Assembly (NCBI GenBank): GCA_963840095.1 | Contig: CAWIXN010000005.1 | Coordinates: forward strand, 434,001 to 498,000 | Length of the DNA: 64,000 bases | Direction: 5' to 3' | DNA from: DATBGO01 sp963840095 | Lineage (GTDB): Bacteria; Actinomycetota; Actinomycetes; Streptosporangiales; Streptosporangiaceae | Part shown: positions 8,549 through 19,122 of the stretch, one piece after another | How positions within the stretch are numbered: position 1 is the stretch's first letter | How the letters are laid out: each line of letters starts with the position of its first letter | The notes under the pieces: model-generated | Told to the model about the DNA's origin: nothing | Seen by the model: the letters and a program-made list of their open reading frames with translations, nothing else | Databases searched by the model: none | Translations under genes and position numbers: made by a program

Positions 8549-8583
8549 TGGGCATGCGCCCATTTATAGTGGGCGCATGCCCA
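8549..8583. promoter_or_regulatory. Inverted-repeat operator with embedded -10 box and start codon
   Basis: TGGGCATGCGCCCA (8549-8562) and TGGGCGCATGCCCA (8570-8583) form a perfect 14-bp inverted repeat around a 7-bp spacer. Each arm is itself nearly palindromic. The spacer and second arm contain TATAGT (8565-8570), and the ATG of the methyltransferase (8577) lies inside the second arm, 7 nt after the -10. A TetR dimer or dimer pair bound here would block RNA polymerase directly. Confidence 0.7.
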
Positions 8584-9428
8584 CTCTACCGTCAGAACCT
8601 CAGGGAACCTCCGAGACCGACACCGGGGGCTACGACCGGGCGCAGGCACCGCATCTGCAGCGGCAGGTCGCCGAGGGGTTCGGCGCCGACGCCGGCCGCT
8701 ACGACCGGGCCAGGCCCACCTATCCCGTCGACCTGGTGGACCGCATCATTGCCGCCAGCCCGGGACGCGAACTCCTCGACATCGGGTGCGGCACCGGCAT
8801 CTCGGCGCGGCTGTTCCAGGCGGCCGGCTGCCGGGTGCTCGGCGTGGATCCCGACCCGCGGATGGCCCAGCTGGCCAGGCAGGGCGGGACGCAGACGGAG
8901 GTCGCGAAGTTCGAGGACTGGGACCCGGCCGGCCGCACGTTCGACGCGGTGATCGCCGCGCAGGCCTGGCACTGGGTGGACCCGGTCGCGGGCGTAGCGA
9001 AGGCCGCGGCGGTGCTGCGCCCCGGCGGCCGGCTGGCGGTGTTCTGGAACGCCTTCGATCCGCCGAAGGACCTGCGCGAGGCATTCGCCGAGGTCTTCCG
9101 CCGGGTGCTCCCGGACTCGCCGTCCGGCGGCTTCTGGGCGGGGCCCGCCGTCGACGCCTACCGGGCCGGGTGCGCGAGGGTGGCCGCCGTGATAAGGCAG
9201 GCGGGGTTGTTCGGCGAGCCGGAGGAATGGCTGTCCCACTGGGAACGGCCCTACACCCGGGACCAGTGGCTGGACCTGGTCCCGACCACCGGCGGCTTCA
9301 CCCGGCATCCCGAGGCCATCCAGCAGGAGCTCCTCGACGGCCTCGGCCCCGCCGTGGACGCGGCAGGCGGCACCTTCACCATGTCCTACACGACGATCAC
9401 CGCTACCGCAGCCCGGCTGGCCGCTTAG
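8577..9428 (+). CDS. Class I SAM-dependent methyltransferase
   Basis: A 283-aa soluble methyltransferase. The SAM-binding motif I is LLDIGCGTGISARLF (about residues 66-80), followed by the acidic end of strand 2 in VLGVDPDPRMAQLARQ and motif IV/V AAQAWHWVDPVAG. The N-terminal GRYDRARPTYP segment is common in this methyltransferase_11 group. The substrate is unknown. The start codon lies inside the operator shared with the TetR gene, and transcription is predicted to be leaderless. Induction by a small molecule bound by the TetR protein suggests detoxification or secondary metabolism, but this is inference. Confidence 0.85.
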   Translation: MPTLPSEPQGTSETDTGGYDRAQAPHLQRQVAEGFGADAGRYDRARPTYPVDLVDRIIAASPGRELLDIGCGTGISARLFQAAGCRVLGVDPDPRMAQLARQGGTQTEVAKFEDWDPAGRTFDAVIAAQAWHWVDPVAGVAKAAAVLRPGGRLAVFWNAFDPPKDLREAFAEVFRRVLPDSPSGGFWAGPAVDAYRAGCARVAAVIRQAGLFGEPEEWLSHWERPYTRDQWLDLVPTTGGFTRHPEAIQQELLDGLGPAVDAAGGTFTMSYTTITATAARLAA

Positions 9429-9538
9429 CGGACCAAATCCTCCTGACCGGCATCCGCCCAGCTCCCGCGCTAGCCCCTGGCAAGCTACCGGTCAGTCACC
9501 GACAAAGAACATCCTCCAGTCCGCCGCGACCAGGAGAA

Positions 9539-9590
9539 GGCGGCGGGCGATGCCGGGACGGGCTCCAGGGTCCCGGGTCCGCCCGCCGCC
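9539..9590. terminator. Strong bidirectional hairpin between convergent genes
   Basis: GGCGGCGGGC (9539-9548) pairs perfectly with GCCCGCCGCC (9581-9590). Inside, CCGGGAC (9553-9559) pairs with GTCCCGG (9570-9576). The structure sits between the methyltransferase (plus) and acs (minus). There is no U-tract, as is common for actinobacterial terminators. Confidence 0.75.
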
Positions 9591-9596
9591 AAGTGC

Positions 9597-11723
<2,127 letters not shown>

Positions 11724-12354
11724 TGCTCTCCTCCAGCTGGAAGATGCGCCCGGCAAGCGGATAGGTAATGCGACCGTAAAGCTCGGGCCCGCGAAATTGA
11801 AATATGTGGAGCGCGCGGGGCAGCCGGGCGGACGCCGGGGAGGCAAGCGCTGACAGCGGAACGTGCCTTCGCTGACGCCTGCCCAAGCCTGTCCCTCCGC
11901 CCTCGCCGCTGAGTCGATCAATGGTATCGCCGCCGGACCTGCCGGAACAGGCCCGTCCCGCTGCCGGCCAGGCAAGATCGCGCCTGAGGGAACAGGTTGA
12001 CATCATCGCGATCGACGGTAAGTTGCTACCCAGTCCAGCACCGGGCCAGCTGGCCGGGCCAGCACCGGCCCCGGCTGCGCGATGACACGCGGTAGATCAC
12101 TATGATCGGCCCGTGCCATGCCAAGCGCGGCTGAGGGCCGCTGCGGGTCGCGGCTGGGCGGGGGGGTTGGACCCAGGAGGGGCCCGGGCACCCAGTAGAC
12201 AACGGAGGACGAGCCTGTTGCCGACAGGACGGACTCCGGTCCGAAGGGATGCCCGGGCGCTCTTCCGAGCGGCCGGTCCGGCCGACTGCCCGTATCGCCT
12301 ATCCTTTCAGCACCATCTGCTAATCCCGGTGCAGCACACGCTGAGGCAGGAATA
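11724..12354. other. Intergenic stretch without a supported gene
   Basis: 630 bp between the divergent acs and ppm genes. Open frames on both strands have shadow-like composition and no recognisable domain. It probably holds the acs and ppm promoters. I could not assign a specific -35/-10 pair. Confidence 0.5.
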
Positions 12355-13131
12355 TTGACAGCGACCGACCGGCCAGAATCGCCACTTGGGCACCGTGTGG
12401 CCGTCATCATTCCCACATACAACGAGCGAGAGAATCTGGAGTCGATCTCGGCCCGGGTCCGCAGCGCTGTCCCCGGCGCGGACCTGCTGGTCGTTGACGA
12501 CAACAGCCCGGACGGCACCGGCGAGATCGCCGACAAGCTGGCCGCCGATGACTCCCGCATCCACGTGCTGCACCGGCCGGGGAAGGCCGGTCTCGGGGCC
12601 GCTTACATCGCAGGCTTCGGCTGGGCTCTTGAGCACGGCTACGACGCGATGGTCGAGATGGACGCCGACGGATCGCATCAGCCCGAGGAGCTGCCCAGGC
12701 TGCTGGCGGCCATGGAGGCCGGCGCCGACGTTGTCATCGGGTCGCGCTGGGTGCGCGGGGGCACGGTGCGCAACTGGCCTAAGTCGCGTGAGTTCCTGTC
12801 GAGGGGCGCCAACACCTACGCACGGATCATGCTGGGCATCGGGGTCAGGGATTCCACCGGCGGGTTCCGCGTGTACCGGGCGAGCACGCTGCGCAAGATC
12901 GGCCTCGAGCAGGTGCTCTCCCAGGGCTACTGTTTCCAGATCGATCTCACGCTGCGGGCGATCTCGGCCGGCCTGACCGTCACCGAAGTGCCGATCACCT
13001 TCACCGACCGGACCCGCGGAACCAGCAAGATGGGCCGGGCGATCGTGGGCGAGGCGTTCCTGCGGGTCGCGGAGTGGGGCATCGCCCGGCGGCTGGGCGG
13101 CAGGCGAACAGCCGCCAGCGAGCGCCGCTAG
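12355..13131 (+). CDS. ppm1: Polyprenol monophosphomannose synthase
   Basis: A GT-A fold glycosyltransferase (258 aa) that transfers mannose from GDP-mannose to polyprenyl phosphate, feeding O-mannosylation and lipoglycan synthesis at the membrane. Visible motifs are VAVIIPTYNERENLE, VVDDNSPDGTGEIAD, the metal-binding EMDADGSHQPEELP, SRWVRGGTVRNWP, and the acceptor-loop region RDSTGGFRVYRAS. The TTG at 12355 is the first start compatible with the family. No N-acyltransferase (Ppm2/Lnt) domain is fused, unlike some actinomycetes. It is convergent with rbpA. Confidence 0.9.
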   Translation: MTATDRPESPLGHRVAVIIPTYNERENLESISARVRSAVPGADLLVVDDNSPDGTGEIADKLAADDSRIHVLHRPGKAGLGAAYIAGFGWALEHGYDAMVEMDADGSHQPEELPRLLAAMEAGADVVIGSRWVRGGTVRNWPKSREFLSRGANTYARIMLGIGVRDSTGGFRVYRASTLRKIGLEQVLSQGYCFQIDLTLRAISAGLTVTEVPITFTDRTRGTSKMGRAIVGEAFLRVAEWGIARRLGGRRTAASERR

Positions 13132-13189
13132 CGGGCGTCCGCCTGGCCTGGCGGGGCGGGCCGCACGCCGCCCGCGACCATGCATGACG

Positions 13190-13219
13190 AGCCGCCGGCC
13201 GCTTTCGCAGCCGACGGCT
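13190..13219. terminator. 13-bp hairpin with a four-base loop between ppm1 and rbpA
   Basis: On the complement AGCCGTCGGCTGC, loop GAAA, GCGGCCGGCGGCT pair along all 13 positions (two G-U). It lies between two convergent genes and is a likely bidirectional intrinsic or RNA-stabilising terminator without a T-tract. Confidence 0.65.
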
Positions 13220-13243
13220 GGCGCCAGTGGGCCGTTATGCGCC

Positions 13244-13630
13244 TTATGCGCTCTTCCGCTGGCGGGAGTGCGTCCTGGCCTGATCGCTAGTGTCCTCGCC
13301 GCGCTTTCCCCTGATCACGGCCAGCCGCTCGGCCAGGACCTCTTCGAGGTCGGCCATGCTGCGCCGCTCCATGAGCATGTCCCAGTGGCTGCGCGGCGGC
13401 TTGGCCTTCTTGGGCGCCGGCACGTCCCCGGTCGCGGTCAGCGCCAGCGAACCGCAGACCCGGCACTCCCAGTTCACCGGGATCTCTGCCTCGGCCGAGA
13501 ATGGGACGGTGAAACGATGGCCCTTGGGGCAGTCGAAAGCCACCTCCTGACGCGGGGCCAGATCGGTGTTACGGTCGTTCTCATAGCTCGTGGCCCCGAG
13601 CCGGGTACCGCGAAGTGCGCGTTCGGCCAT
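13244..13630 (-). CDS. rbpA: RNA polymerase-binding protein RbpA
   Basis: An actinobacteria-specific activator that binds sigma-A-type factors and the RNA polymerase beta subunit, stabilising the open complex. The 128-aa protein starts MAERALRGTRLGATSYE (the N-terminal tail and linker). The zinc-ribbon-like core has FDCPKGHRFTVPF and WECRVCG. The sigma-interaction helix region is KPPRSHWDMLMERRSMADLE. The ATG at 13630 is preceded by GGGAGG. The length and all modules match the family. The gene is downstream of, and co-oriented with, the GDPD gene. Confidence 0.97.
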   Translation of the reverse strand: MAERALRGTRLGATSYENDRNTDLAPRQEVAFDCPKGHRFTVPFSAEAEIPVNWECRVCGSLALTATGDVPAPKKAKPPRSHWDMLMERRSMADLEEVLAERLAVIRGKRGEDTSDQARTHSRQRKSA

Positions 13631-13746
13631 AGATCTGTTGCCTCCCAGCCGCTCAGCCGTCCCTGTTGACAACGGTGAGTACCCGGACAAGATTCCCCTC
13701 AGGACCGGATTCCAACCCCTCCGTGGCCTGCGGATCTCCAAAACGC

Positions 13747-14532
13747 TCATACTGCCCCGCGCGGGTGCCATTGGCCGCGCTGCGTGAGCACTTCGCGCAG
13801 CATGTCCGTCTCGTCGGTCATGATGCCGTCTGCTCCCAGATCCAGCAGGCGGACCATCTCAGCGCGATCGTTGACGGTCCACACGTGGACCGCCAGGCCG
13901 AGCGCGTGCGCGTGCCGCAGGTACCTGGGCGTCGCGATCCGGATGGGCACCTGAGTGCACCGCACCGACAGGCGGGCGCACCGCGCGGCCAGGGCCCGGT
14001 GCGGCGCGCCGAGCCTGATGAGGCCGATCCCGGCTGGGGACGTCGACATGCAGACCGGTCGGCCGAGCGCCCGCCTGGCTGCGGCCAGCCTGCGGACCGA
14101 GAACGACGTCACGCAGACCCGGTCCCACGCCCCGGTCCGGTCCAGGACATCGGCCAGCGGCGCGACCGCTGGCGCATCCTTGACGTCGATGTTGAAGCGG
14201 ATGTCGGGCCAGGTGCCCAGCAGGTCCTCCAGGAGCGGGATCGGGTCGCTGCCGCCGATGCGGGCGGCGGCGACGTCACGGTAGGCCAGCTGCGCGATCC
14301 GCCCCGAGATATCAGTCACCCGATTCAGGGTCCGGTCGTGGAACGCCACCAGCACGCCGTCCGCGGTGGCGTGCACGTCCGTCTCCAGGTAGGCATAGCC
14401 CAGCCCGACCGCGTGCTCGAAGGCACGCCAGGTATTCTCAGGAAAGAGCCGCGCCGCCCCGCCGCGGTGCGCGAACGCGTGCGGCCTGGGAAGATCAAGG
14501 AAGCCGGGCGTCACGGCCTCAGCGGGCGTCAC
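13747..14532 (-). CDS. Glycerophosphodiester phosphodiesterase
   Basis: Hydrolyses glycerophosphodiesters to glycerol 3-phosphate and an alcohol. The 261-aa TIM-barrel protein has the catalytic HRGG (His22), the metal ligands in YAYLETDVHATADG (Glu and Asp), the second catalytic His in VAFHDRTLNRVTD, and the C-terminal VHVWTVNDRAEMVRLLDLG typical of the family. There is no signal peptide, so it is the cytosolic UgpQ-like type. Starting at GTG 14532, it has CATACT 7 nt upstream, suggesting a leaderless message. Confidence 0.9.
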   Translation of the reverse strand: MTPAEAVTPGFLDLPRPHAFAHRGGAARLFPENTWRAFEHAVGLGYAYLETDVHATADGVLVAFHDRTLNRVTDISGRIAQLAYRDVAAARIGGSDPIPLLEDLLGTWPDIRFNIDVKDAPAVAPLADVLDRTGAWDRVCVTSFSVRRLAAARRALGRPVCMSTSPAGIGLIRLGAPHRALAARCARLSVRCTQVPIRIATPRYLRHAHALGLAVHVWTVNDRAEMVRLLDLGADGIMTDETDMLREVLTQRGQWHPRGAV

Positions 14533-14628
14533 GGCCCTCAGTATGCCGAACGAGGTCCGGCTGGCCGGCCAGGCGCGCGGCCGGTCCTGCGGCGGGTTCG
14601 CAGCCGGCAGCCCGGCCCGGCCTGCCGG

Positions 14629-15201
14629 TCAGGTGCGCTGCCAGGCTCTCCGGCGGGTTTCCGCGATCGCGATGGCGGCCGCTGCGGCGACGTTGAGCGA
14701 GCCGACCCGGCTCGGCTGCGGGATGTAGGCGACCACGTCGGCGGCGGCGAGCAGGGCAGCCGAGCAGCCCCGGTCCTCGTTACCCAGGGCCAGGCAGATG
14801 TCACCGTCGAGCGGCGCCTCATGCAGCGGGACCGCATCGGCGGCTAGCTCGATGGCGACCACGGTGAAGCCGGCGGTGCGGGCGGCCGCCGCGGCGGCCG
14901 CGGCGCTGGCCGGCTCGCGCTCCAGCGCCAGGAAGCGCTCGGTGCCCAGGGACGTCTTGCGGGCCGAGGGGTGCTCGGGGGCCGCCGTGGCGCCGCATAG
15001 CCAGGCGCGCTCCACGCCGAGTGCAGCGGCGGTCCTGATGATCGACCCGACATTGAACGGCTGGCTGACCGAGTCGAGCAGCAGCGCGACCCTGGTCTGC
15101 GACCGGCGCCGCCAGGACCTGTTCAGCCGTTTCACATCCGTCGGCCCGAGCTGGCGCGGACCAGGAGCGGCGCCCTGGCGGGCGCCGGGAGCCCCGGTCA
15201 C
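14629..15201 (-). CDS. TrmH/SpoU-family RNA 2'-O-methyltransferase
   Basis: A 190-aa SPOUT (knotted) methyltransferase. Motif 1 is QPFNVGSIIRTAAALGV, motif 2 is ICLALGNEDRGCS, and motif 3 is SRVGSLNVAAAAAIAIAE. This fits a TrmH-like tRNA guanosine-2'-O-methyltransferase more than the rRNA RlmB subfamily, because the N-terminal L30e-like domain is absent. It overlaps the upstream RsmC-like methyltransferase by 4 bp, so the two are coupled. Confidence 0.87.
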   Translation of the reverse strand: MTGAPGARQGAAPGPRQLGPTDVKRLNRSWRRRSQTRVALLLDSVSQPFNVGSIIRTAAALGVERAWLCGATAAPEHPSARKTSLGTERFLALEREPASAAAAAAAARTAGFTVVAIELAADAVPLHEAPLDGDICLALGNEDRGCSAALLAAADVVAYIPQPSRVGSLNVAAAAAIAIAETRRRAWQRT

Positions 15202-15728
15202 CGGCCGGCCCGCAGGACGCGATAACCGGCGCGGGCCGCGACCCGCTCAACCGCGCAGCCAGAATCCGCCAGCCACCGCTGCAGCGAGTCGGACCCGAGA
15301 TTGCGCTGCACCACCAGGTAGGCGCTCCCGCCCGGCGCGAGCCGGCCCAGCCACCCGGTGAGCAGGTCGTGCAGCGCGGGCTTGCCGATCCGGATCGGCG
15401 GGTTGGACCAGATAAGCTCGAACTCCGCGGGCAGCGACGGATCGTCCGGGGGTACCGGGCGGACCCGATCCAGGCCGGCCCGGGCGGCATTGCGGGCACA
15501 CAGGGCCAGCGCGCGGCGGTTGACGTCGACCGCCCAGACCCATGCGCCGGGCGAGCGGGCCGCCATGACCAGCGCCAGCGGTCCGTAGCCGCAGCCAAGA
15601 TCGAGGAGGTGGCCGGCGGGCGGCGGCGCAGGTGCCGTCTCCAGCAGCAGGCGGGTTCCCGGATCCAGCCGGCCCGGCGAGAACATGCCAGAGTCCGTCT
15701 GGAGTTCCAGGTGCAGGTCGGCCAGCAC
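15198..15728 (-). CDS. RsmC-like 16S rRNA/class I methyltransferase
   Basis: A 176-aa methyltransferase small-domain protein with SAM motif LLDLGCGYGPLALVMA and the N6/N2-guanine type active-site motif WSNPPIRIGK. FSPGRLDPGTRLLL upstream of motif I is characteristic. The annotated GTG at 15728 may be too late. The frame continues upstream with family-like sequence (YFAEHPAAPGRPGIVHVV), but there is no ATG, GTG or TTG before it overlaps the preceding gene, which ends at 15808. A non-canonical start or a sequence error is possible. The target base is inferred only from the NPP motif. Confidence 0.8.
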   Translation of the reverse strand: MLADLHLELQTDSGMFSPGRLDPGTRLLLETAPAPPPAGHLLDLGCGYGPLALVMAARSPGAWVWAVDVNRRALALCARNAARAGLDRVRPVPPDDPSLPAEFELIWSNPPIRIGKPALHDLLTGWLGRLAPGGSAYLVVQRNLGSDSLQRWLADSGCAVERVAARAGYRVLRAGR

Positions 15729-15807
15729 GACGTGGACGATGCCCGGGCGGCCCGGCGCTGCCGGATGCTCGGCAAAGTACTGCTGGCCCGCCTGCCCGGG
15801 GCCGCTG

Positions 15808-16167
15808 TTAACTGGACTGCGGCGCCGCAGGCGCCGGGGTCGACGCCGGGCCGGCCTGGCTGGCCCGCAGTGCCGGGTTGATGTACCGGCGCGTCATCCA
15901 CCGCTCCACCACGAACGTCAGCACCGGGATCGTCCCGGCCAGCAGGAGCAACACGGTCGGTGCGATGGCCAGCCGCAGCCGCCGGGCCAGCAGGTACGCG
16001 GTGACCAGGTAGATCAGGTACAGCATGCCGTGCGTGGTGCCCACGTAGTTCACCACTGCGTTGTCGTGGGCGAATACCTGGAGCGGGATCCCCACGAAGC
16101 ACAAGATCATCAGGACCACGCCGGTCACATAGGCCATCACGCGGTATCGGAGCACGTCAGCGCGCAC
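15808..16167 (-). CDS. DUF3817 membrane protein
   Basis: A 119-aa protein with three predicted membrane helices (around 10-30, 45-62 and 68-88). The conserved THGMLYLIYLVTAYLLARR and FVVERWMTRR are DUF3817 hallmarks. The function is unknown. The GTG at 16167 is preceded by AGGAGG with 7-nt spacing, giving good support for the start. The Pro/Ala-rich tail is variable. Together with the neighbouring membrane protein it forms a pair often seen in actinobacteria, which is recalled family knowledge. Confidence 0.85.
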   Translation of the reverse strand: MRADVLRYRVMAYVTGVVLMILCFVGIPLQVFAHDNAVVNYVGTTHGMLYLIYLVTAYLLARRLRLAIAPTVLLLLAGTIPVLTFVVERWMTRRYINPALRASQAGPASTPAPAAPQSS

Positions 16168-16209
16168 CGGGGTACCTCCTAAAGATTCGCCGGAGAGCAG
16201 TGCCTGCGC

Positions 16210-16638
16210 CTAACGCAGCCCGTGCCATCGTCCGTGGCCCTTCACCTGCTCATTCAGCCGGGCAAGGTAGGCGTTATAGGCAGCAAGCTCTGGATCTTCC
16301 TCGTCCTCCACGGCGCTGTCGGCCGGATCCCGGGGCCCGCCGCGCGGTGCCGCCACGCCGGCCGGAAGCTGGACCGCGGCGGCCGCGCCGTCTGTCCTGG
16401 TCTTCGGCCTCAGCTCGTCCAGGATGGTCTTGGCCCAGAACACCACGCCGAACACGGCGAAGATCGGCCACTCGAACGTGTAGGCCCAGCTCAGCGCGTT
16501 ACCCGCCTCAGCGCGATGGAACTGCCAGTCGCCGAGCCAGAGCATCCCGATCACGGCCGCGACGGTGAAAGCATGCCAGCCCAGCCACCGGGGGGTGACC
16601 AGGAAGAGCCACTGCGGCTTGGCGTTGGCGCTAGGCAT
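16210..16638 (-). CDS. Conserved actinobacterial membrane protein
   Basis: 142 aa. Two hydrophobic helices (about residues 15-38 and 55-72) surround LGDWQFHRAEAGNALSWAYT. A cytosolic acidic C-terminal part follows (DEEDPELAAYNAYLARLNEQ). I recognise the type, a two-TM protein found beside DUF3817, but know no function. The ATG at 16638 has TAGGCT 6 nt upstream on the complement (16650-16645) and no Shine-Dalgarno, predicting a leaderless mRNA that reads into the DUF3817 gene. Confidence 0.75.
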   Translation of the reverse strand: MPSANAKPQWLFLVTPRWLGWHAFTVAAVIGMLWLGDWQFHRAEAGNALSWAYTFEWPIFAVFGVVFWAKTILDELRPKTRTDGAAAAVQLPAGVAAPRGGPRDPADSAVEDEEDPELAAYNAYLARLNEQVKGHGRWHGLR

Positions 16639-16766
16639 GATAAGAGCCTAGCGCCCGACTGCGACCTTCCGCAGCGCGGGACATTACGGGCGCCGGCCTG
16701 GCCTTATCGGCGGATACCAGCGAGTCACCGCGGGGCCAACCAGGCTGGTCGGTGATAATCGAAGGT

Positions 16767-17123
16767 ATGTCTCTTGCGGACCTCATCTCCGGGCGCGCCG
16801 GGCTGGCCGGGCGGCTGCCCAGCCGGATCGAGGAATTGCGCGGCCCGGTCAAGGGAGTCATCATGCTCCCGAGGCACCTGTCGTGGCCGGGGCTGCGCGA
16901 GTGCGATGTCACCGACGACAGCAGCAGGCGCAGCATGTACGGGATCGTGCTGACCCAGGGCAGGCGCAATGACGTCGCCCGCTTCCTCAACGCCCGGCTG
17001 CTGGTCCAGGACTGGCCGCTGATCAGGAACTCGCTCGATCCCAGGCTCCGTCGCTGGTGCGAGCGCAGGTTCGCGCTGCGGGCCACGGCGAGCGAGGCCC
17101 GGGAGCCGCTCCGCGCGCCCTGA
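16767..17123 (+). CDS. Hypothetical small basic protein
   Basis: 118 aa, Arg-rich (RRWCERRFALRA), with no domain I recognise. It contains IMLPRHLSWPGLRECDVTDD and YGIVLTQGRRNDVARFLNA, which read as real globular protein. The ATG at 16767 is preferred over a GTG at 16752 because GATAAT (16754-16759) lies exactly 7 nt before it, as for a leaderless promoter. It is divergent from the membrane-protein pair and upstream of the adenylate-kinase-like gene. Confidence 0.65.
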   Translation: MSLADLISGRAGLAGRLPSRIEELRGPVKGVIMLPRHLSWPGLRECDVTDDSSRRSMYGIVLTQGRRNDVARFLNARLLVQDWPLIRNSLDPRLRRWCERRFALRATASEAREPLRAP

Positions 17124-17219
17124 GCCGTATCCGCCCGGCGCCGGCGGCGGTGCAGAACCCGCCCGGCCCGCGCGGGCCTGAGCCGGCAGGGCCAGCGGCC
17201 GGTATGCGAAGGTAGCCGC

Positions 17220-17975
17220 ATGCGCAAATACGTCATCATGGGCGTCCAGGGCAGCGGCAAGGGCACCCAGGCCGCCATGCTCGCGGCCGACTTCGATCTC
17301 GTGCACATCAGCGTGGGCGACATCTTCCGCTGGAACGTGCTGCAGCACACGAAGGTGGGCGCTCAGGTGCGCCGGACCATGGCCGCGGGCGAGCTGGTCG
17401 GCGACGATCTGGTCGAGGGGATCGTCAAGGAGCGCCTCGCCCAGCACGACTGGAACTACGGATTCATCATCGACGGCTTCCCGCGCAACGAGCGGCAGGC
17501 CGAGTTCTTCCTGGAGAGCTACGACATCGACGGGGTCATCCACCTTGACCTGCCCGACAGCGAGGTCCGCCGCCGGGTGCTGGCGCGGCGGCTCTGCTCC
17601 GGCTGCGGCATGGACTACAACCTGCTGGCCAGCAGTCCTGAGGTGCCCGGCAAGTGCGACGTCTGCGGCGGCGAGCTCGTCACCCGGGAAGACGACACCG
17701 AGGCAGCTCTCGCCGTGCGGCTGCGCGAGTATCACCAGAAGACCAACCCGGTGCTGGATATCTTCCGGCGCAAGGAGTACGTGGTGACGATCGACGCGCG
17801 CCCGCCGAAGGAGGAGGTCCAGCAGGCCGTCAGGGACCAGCTCGGGCTGCCGCCGCATCACCCGCGGCCAGCGGCGGGCGCCAGGCAGGCGGATGCGGGT
17901 GCCAGGTCGGCGGAGGCAGGCGCCAGGCAGGCGGCGGGGACCGGGCCGGGCACGGACGGCCGCGCCGGGCCGTGA
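17220..17975 (+). CDS. Adenylate kinase-like nucleoside monophosphate kinase, zinc type
   Basis: A 251-aa P-loop NMP kinase. The P-loop is GVQGSGKGTQ (residues 8-17), the NMP-binding region is VHISVGDIFRWNV, and the catalytic motif is IIDGFPRNERQAEFF. The LID domain carries two zinc pairs, LCSGCG and KCDVCG. An alanine/glycine-rich tail with a repeated GAR-Q/S-A unit follows residue 217. It probably interconverts AMP, ADP and ATP as a second adenylate kinase, since the housekeeping adk normally lies in the ribosomal-protein cluster. GAAGG 7 nt before the ATG supports the start. Glycerate kinase and PRPP synthetase follow within 19 and 9 bp, forming a phosphoryl-transfer operon. Confidence 0.85.
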   Translation: MRKYVIMGVQGSGKGTQAAMLAADFDLVHISVGDIFRWNVLQHTKVGAQVRRTMAAGELVGDDLVEGIVKERLAQHDWNYGFIIDGFPRNERQAEFFLESYDIDGVIHLDLPDSEVRRRVLARRLCSGCGMDYNLLASSPEVPGKCDVCGGELVTREDDTEAALAVRLREYHQKTNPVLDIFRRKEYVVTIDARPPKEEVQQAVRDQLGLPPHHPRPAAGARQADAGARSAEAGARQAAGTGPGTDGRAGP

Positions 17976-17994
17976 CCCGCGCCGCCTGATCCCC

Positions 17995-19113
17995 GTGCGG
18001 ATTGTCGTCGCTCCCGACTCGTTCAAGGGCACTATCGGCGCCACCGGCGCCGCGGCCGCGCTGGCCGCTGGCTGGCGGTCAGCACGGCCGGCCGACGCGA
18101 TCACCTGCCTGCCGCTGGCCGACGGCGGCGAGGGCACGCTCGAGGTGCTCGCCGCCGCGCGGCCGGACGCCCGCTGGCATCAGGCCAGGGCCCGCGGGCC
18201 GCGCGAGGGATTCATGGACGCCTGCTGGCTGGAACTTCCCGGCCCGGCGGGAATCGTGGAACTAGCCCGCACCAGCGGGCTGCCGCTGCTTGCGGTTCCC
18301 GATCCGCTCCGGGCTCACTCCGCCGGAGTGGGCGACCTGGTAAGCCGGGCCCTGGACGCGGGCGCCACCGCGATCGTGATCGCGCTGGGCGGTTCGGCCT
18401 GCACCGATGGCGGGACCGGCGCGCTCACCGCGCTCGGGGCGCGCTTTCTCGACCACGCCGGGCAGCAGCTGCCGCCCGGCGGCGGCTGGCTGGCCGCCCT
18501 GGCCGCCGCCGACCTGTCCGGGCTGCGGCCGCTGCCGCCGGGCGGCGTGACCTGCCTGACTGATGTGCGGAGCCCGCTGCTCGGGCCGGCTGGCGCAGCC
18601 GCGGTGTTCGGCCCGCAAAAAGGGGCGGGCCCGGGCCAGGTCGCGGTTCTGGAGGCCGGGCTGGCCAGGCTGGCCTGGCTACTGGGCGGAACCCCGGACG
18701 CCCCGGGCGCGGGCGCCGCAGGCGGAACCGCATACGGGCTGGCCGCCGCCTGGGGCGCGGTGATCGCGCCGGGCGCGCTTGAGCTGTGCCGGATCAGCGG
18801 GCTGGACGAGGCGCTACGGACCGCGGACCTGGTCATTACCGGCGAGGGCAGGTTCGACGCCACCACGGCCGGGGGCAAGGTGGCCAGCGCGGTGTTCGCC
18901 GCCGCGGCCCGCGCCCGGGTCAGCGCCGTCCTGGTCGCGGGGGTACTGGCGGCCGAGCCTCCGGCGGGCGTCCGGCGGGCGGTCTCGCTGGCCAGGCTGG
19001 CCGGCGGAGCCGGGCCCGCGATGGCGGACCCGGCCCGCTGGCTCGAGCTGGCGGGCCGCGAGCTGGCTCTCGATCTGGCCGGCCTGCTGGAGGATCCGGG
19101 CCGTAGGCCCTAG
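17995..19113 (+). CDS. Glycerate kinase (GlxK/GarK family)
   Basis: 372 aa from GTG 17995, beginning MRIVVAPDSFKGTIGATGAA. Family motifs are LPLADGGEGTLEVL, VIALGGSACTDGGTGALTALG, GGVTCLTDVRSPLLGPAGAA, VFGPQKGAG and VITGEGRFDATTAGGKV. It phosphorylates glycerate, normally to 2-phosphoglycerate for this class. The family length is normal. It lies 19 bp after the adenylate-kinase-like gene and 9 bp before the PRPP synthetase gene. An upstream extension of the frame overlaps the kinase tail and lacks family sequence, so I set the start at the GTG. Confidence 0.92.
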   Translation: MRIVVAPDSFKGTIGATGAAAALAAGWRSARPADAITCLPLADGGEGTLEVLAAARPDARWHQARARGPREGFMDACWLELPGPAGIVELARTSGLPLLAVPDPLRAHSAGVGDLVSRALDAGATAIVIALGGSACTDGGTGALTALGARFLDHAGQQLPPGGGWLAALAAADLSGLRPLPPGGVTCLTDVRSPLLGPAGAAAVFGPQKGAGPGQVAVLEAGLARLAWLLGGTPDAPGAGAAGGTAYGLAAAWGAVIAPGALELCRISGLDEALRTADLVITGEGRFDATTAGGKVASAVFAAAARARVSAVLVAGVLAAEPPAGVRRAVSLARLAGGAGPAMADPARWLELAGRELALDLAGLLEDPGRRP

Positions 19114-19122
19114 CCTTGGGTT

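Noticed and set aside
12113..12358. 81-codon frame just before ppm1
   Set aside because: Arg-rich, no Shine-Dalgarno, no domain, and it overlaps the ppm1 start. More likely promoter DNA.
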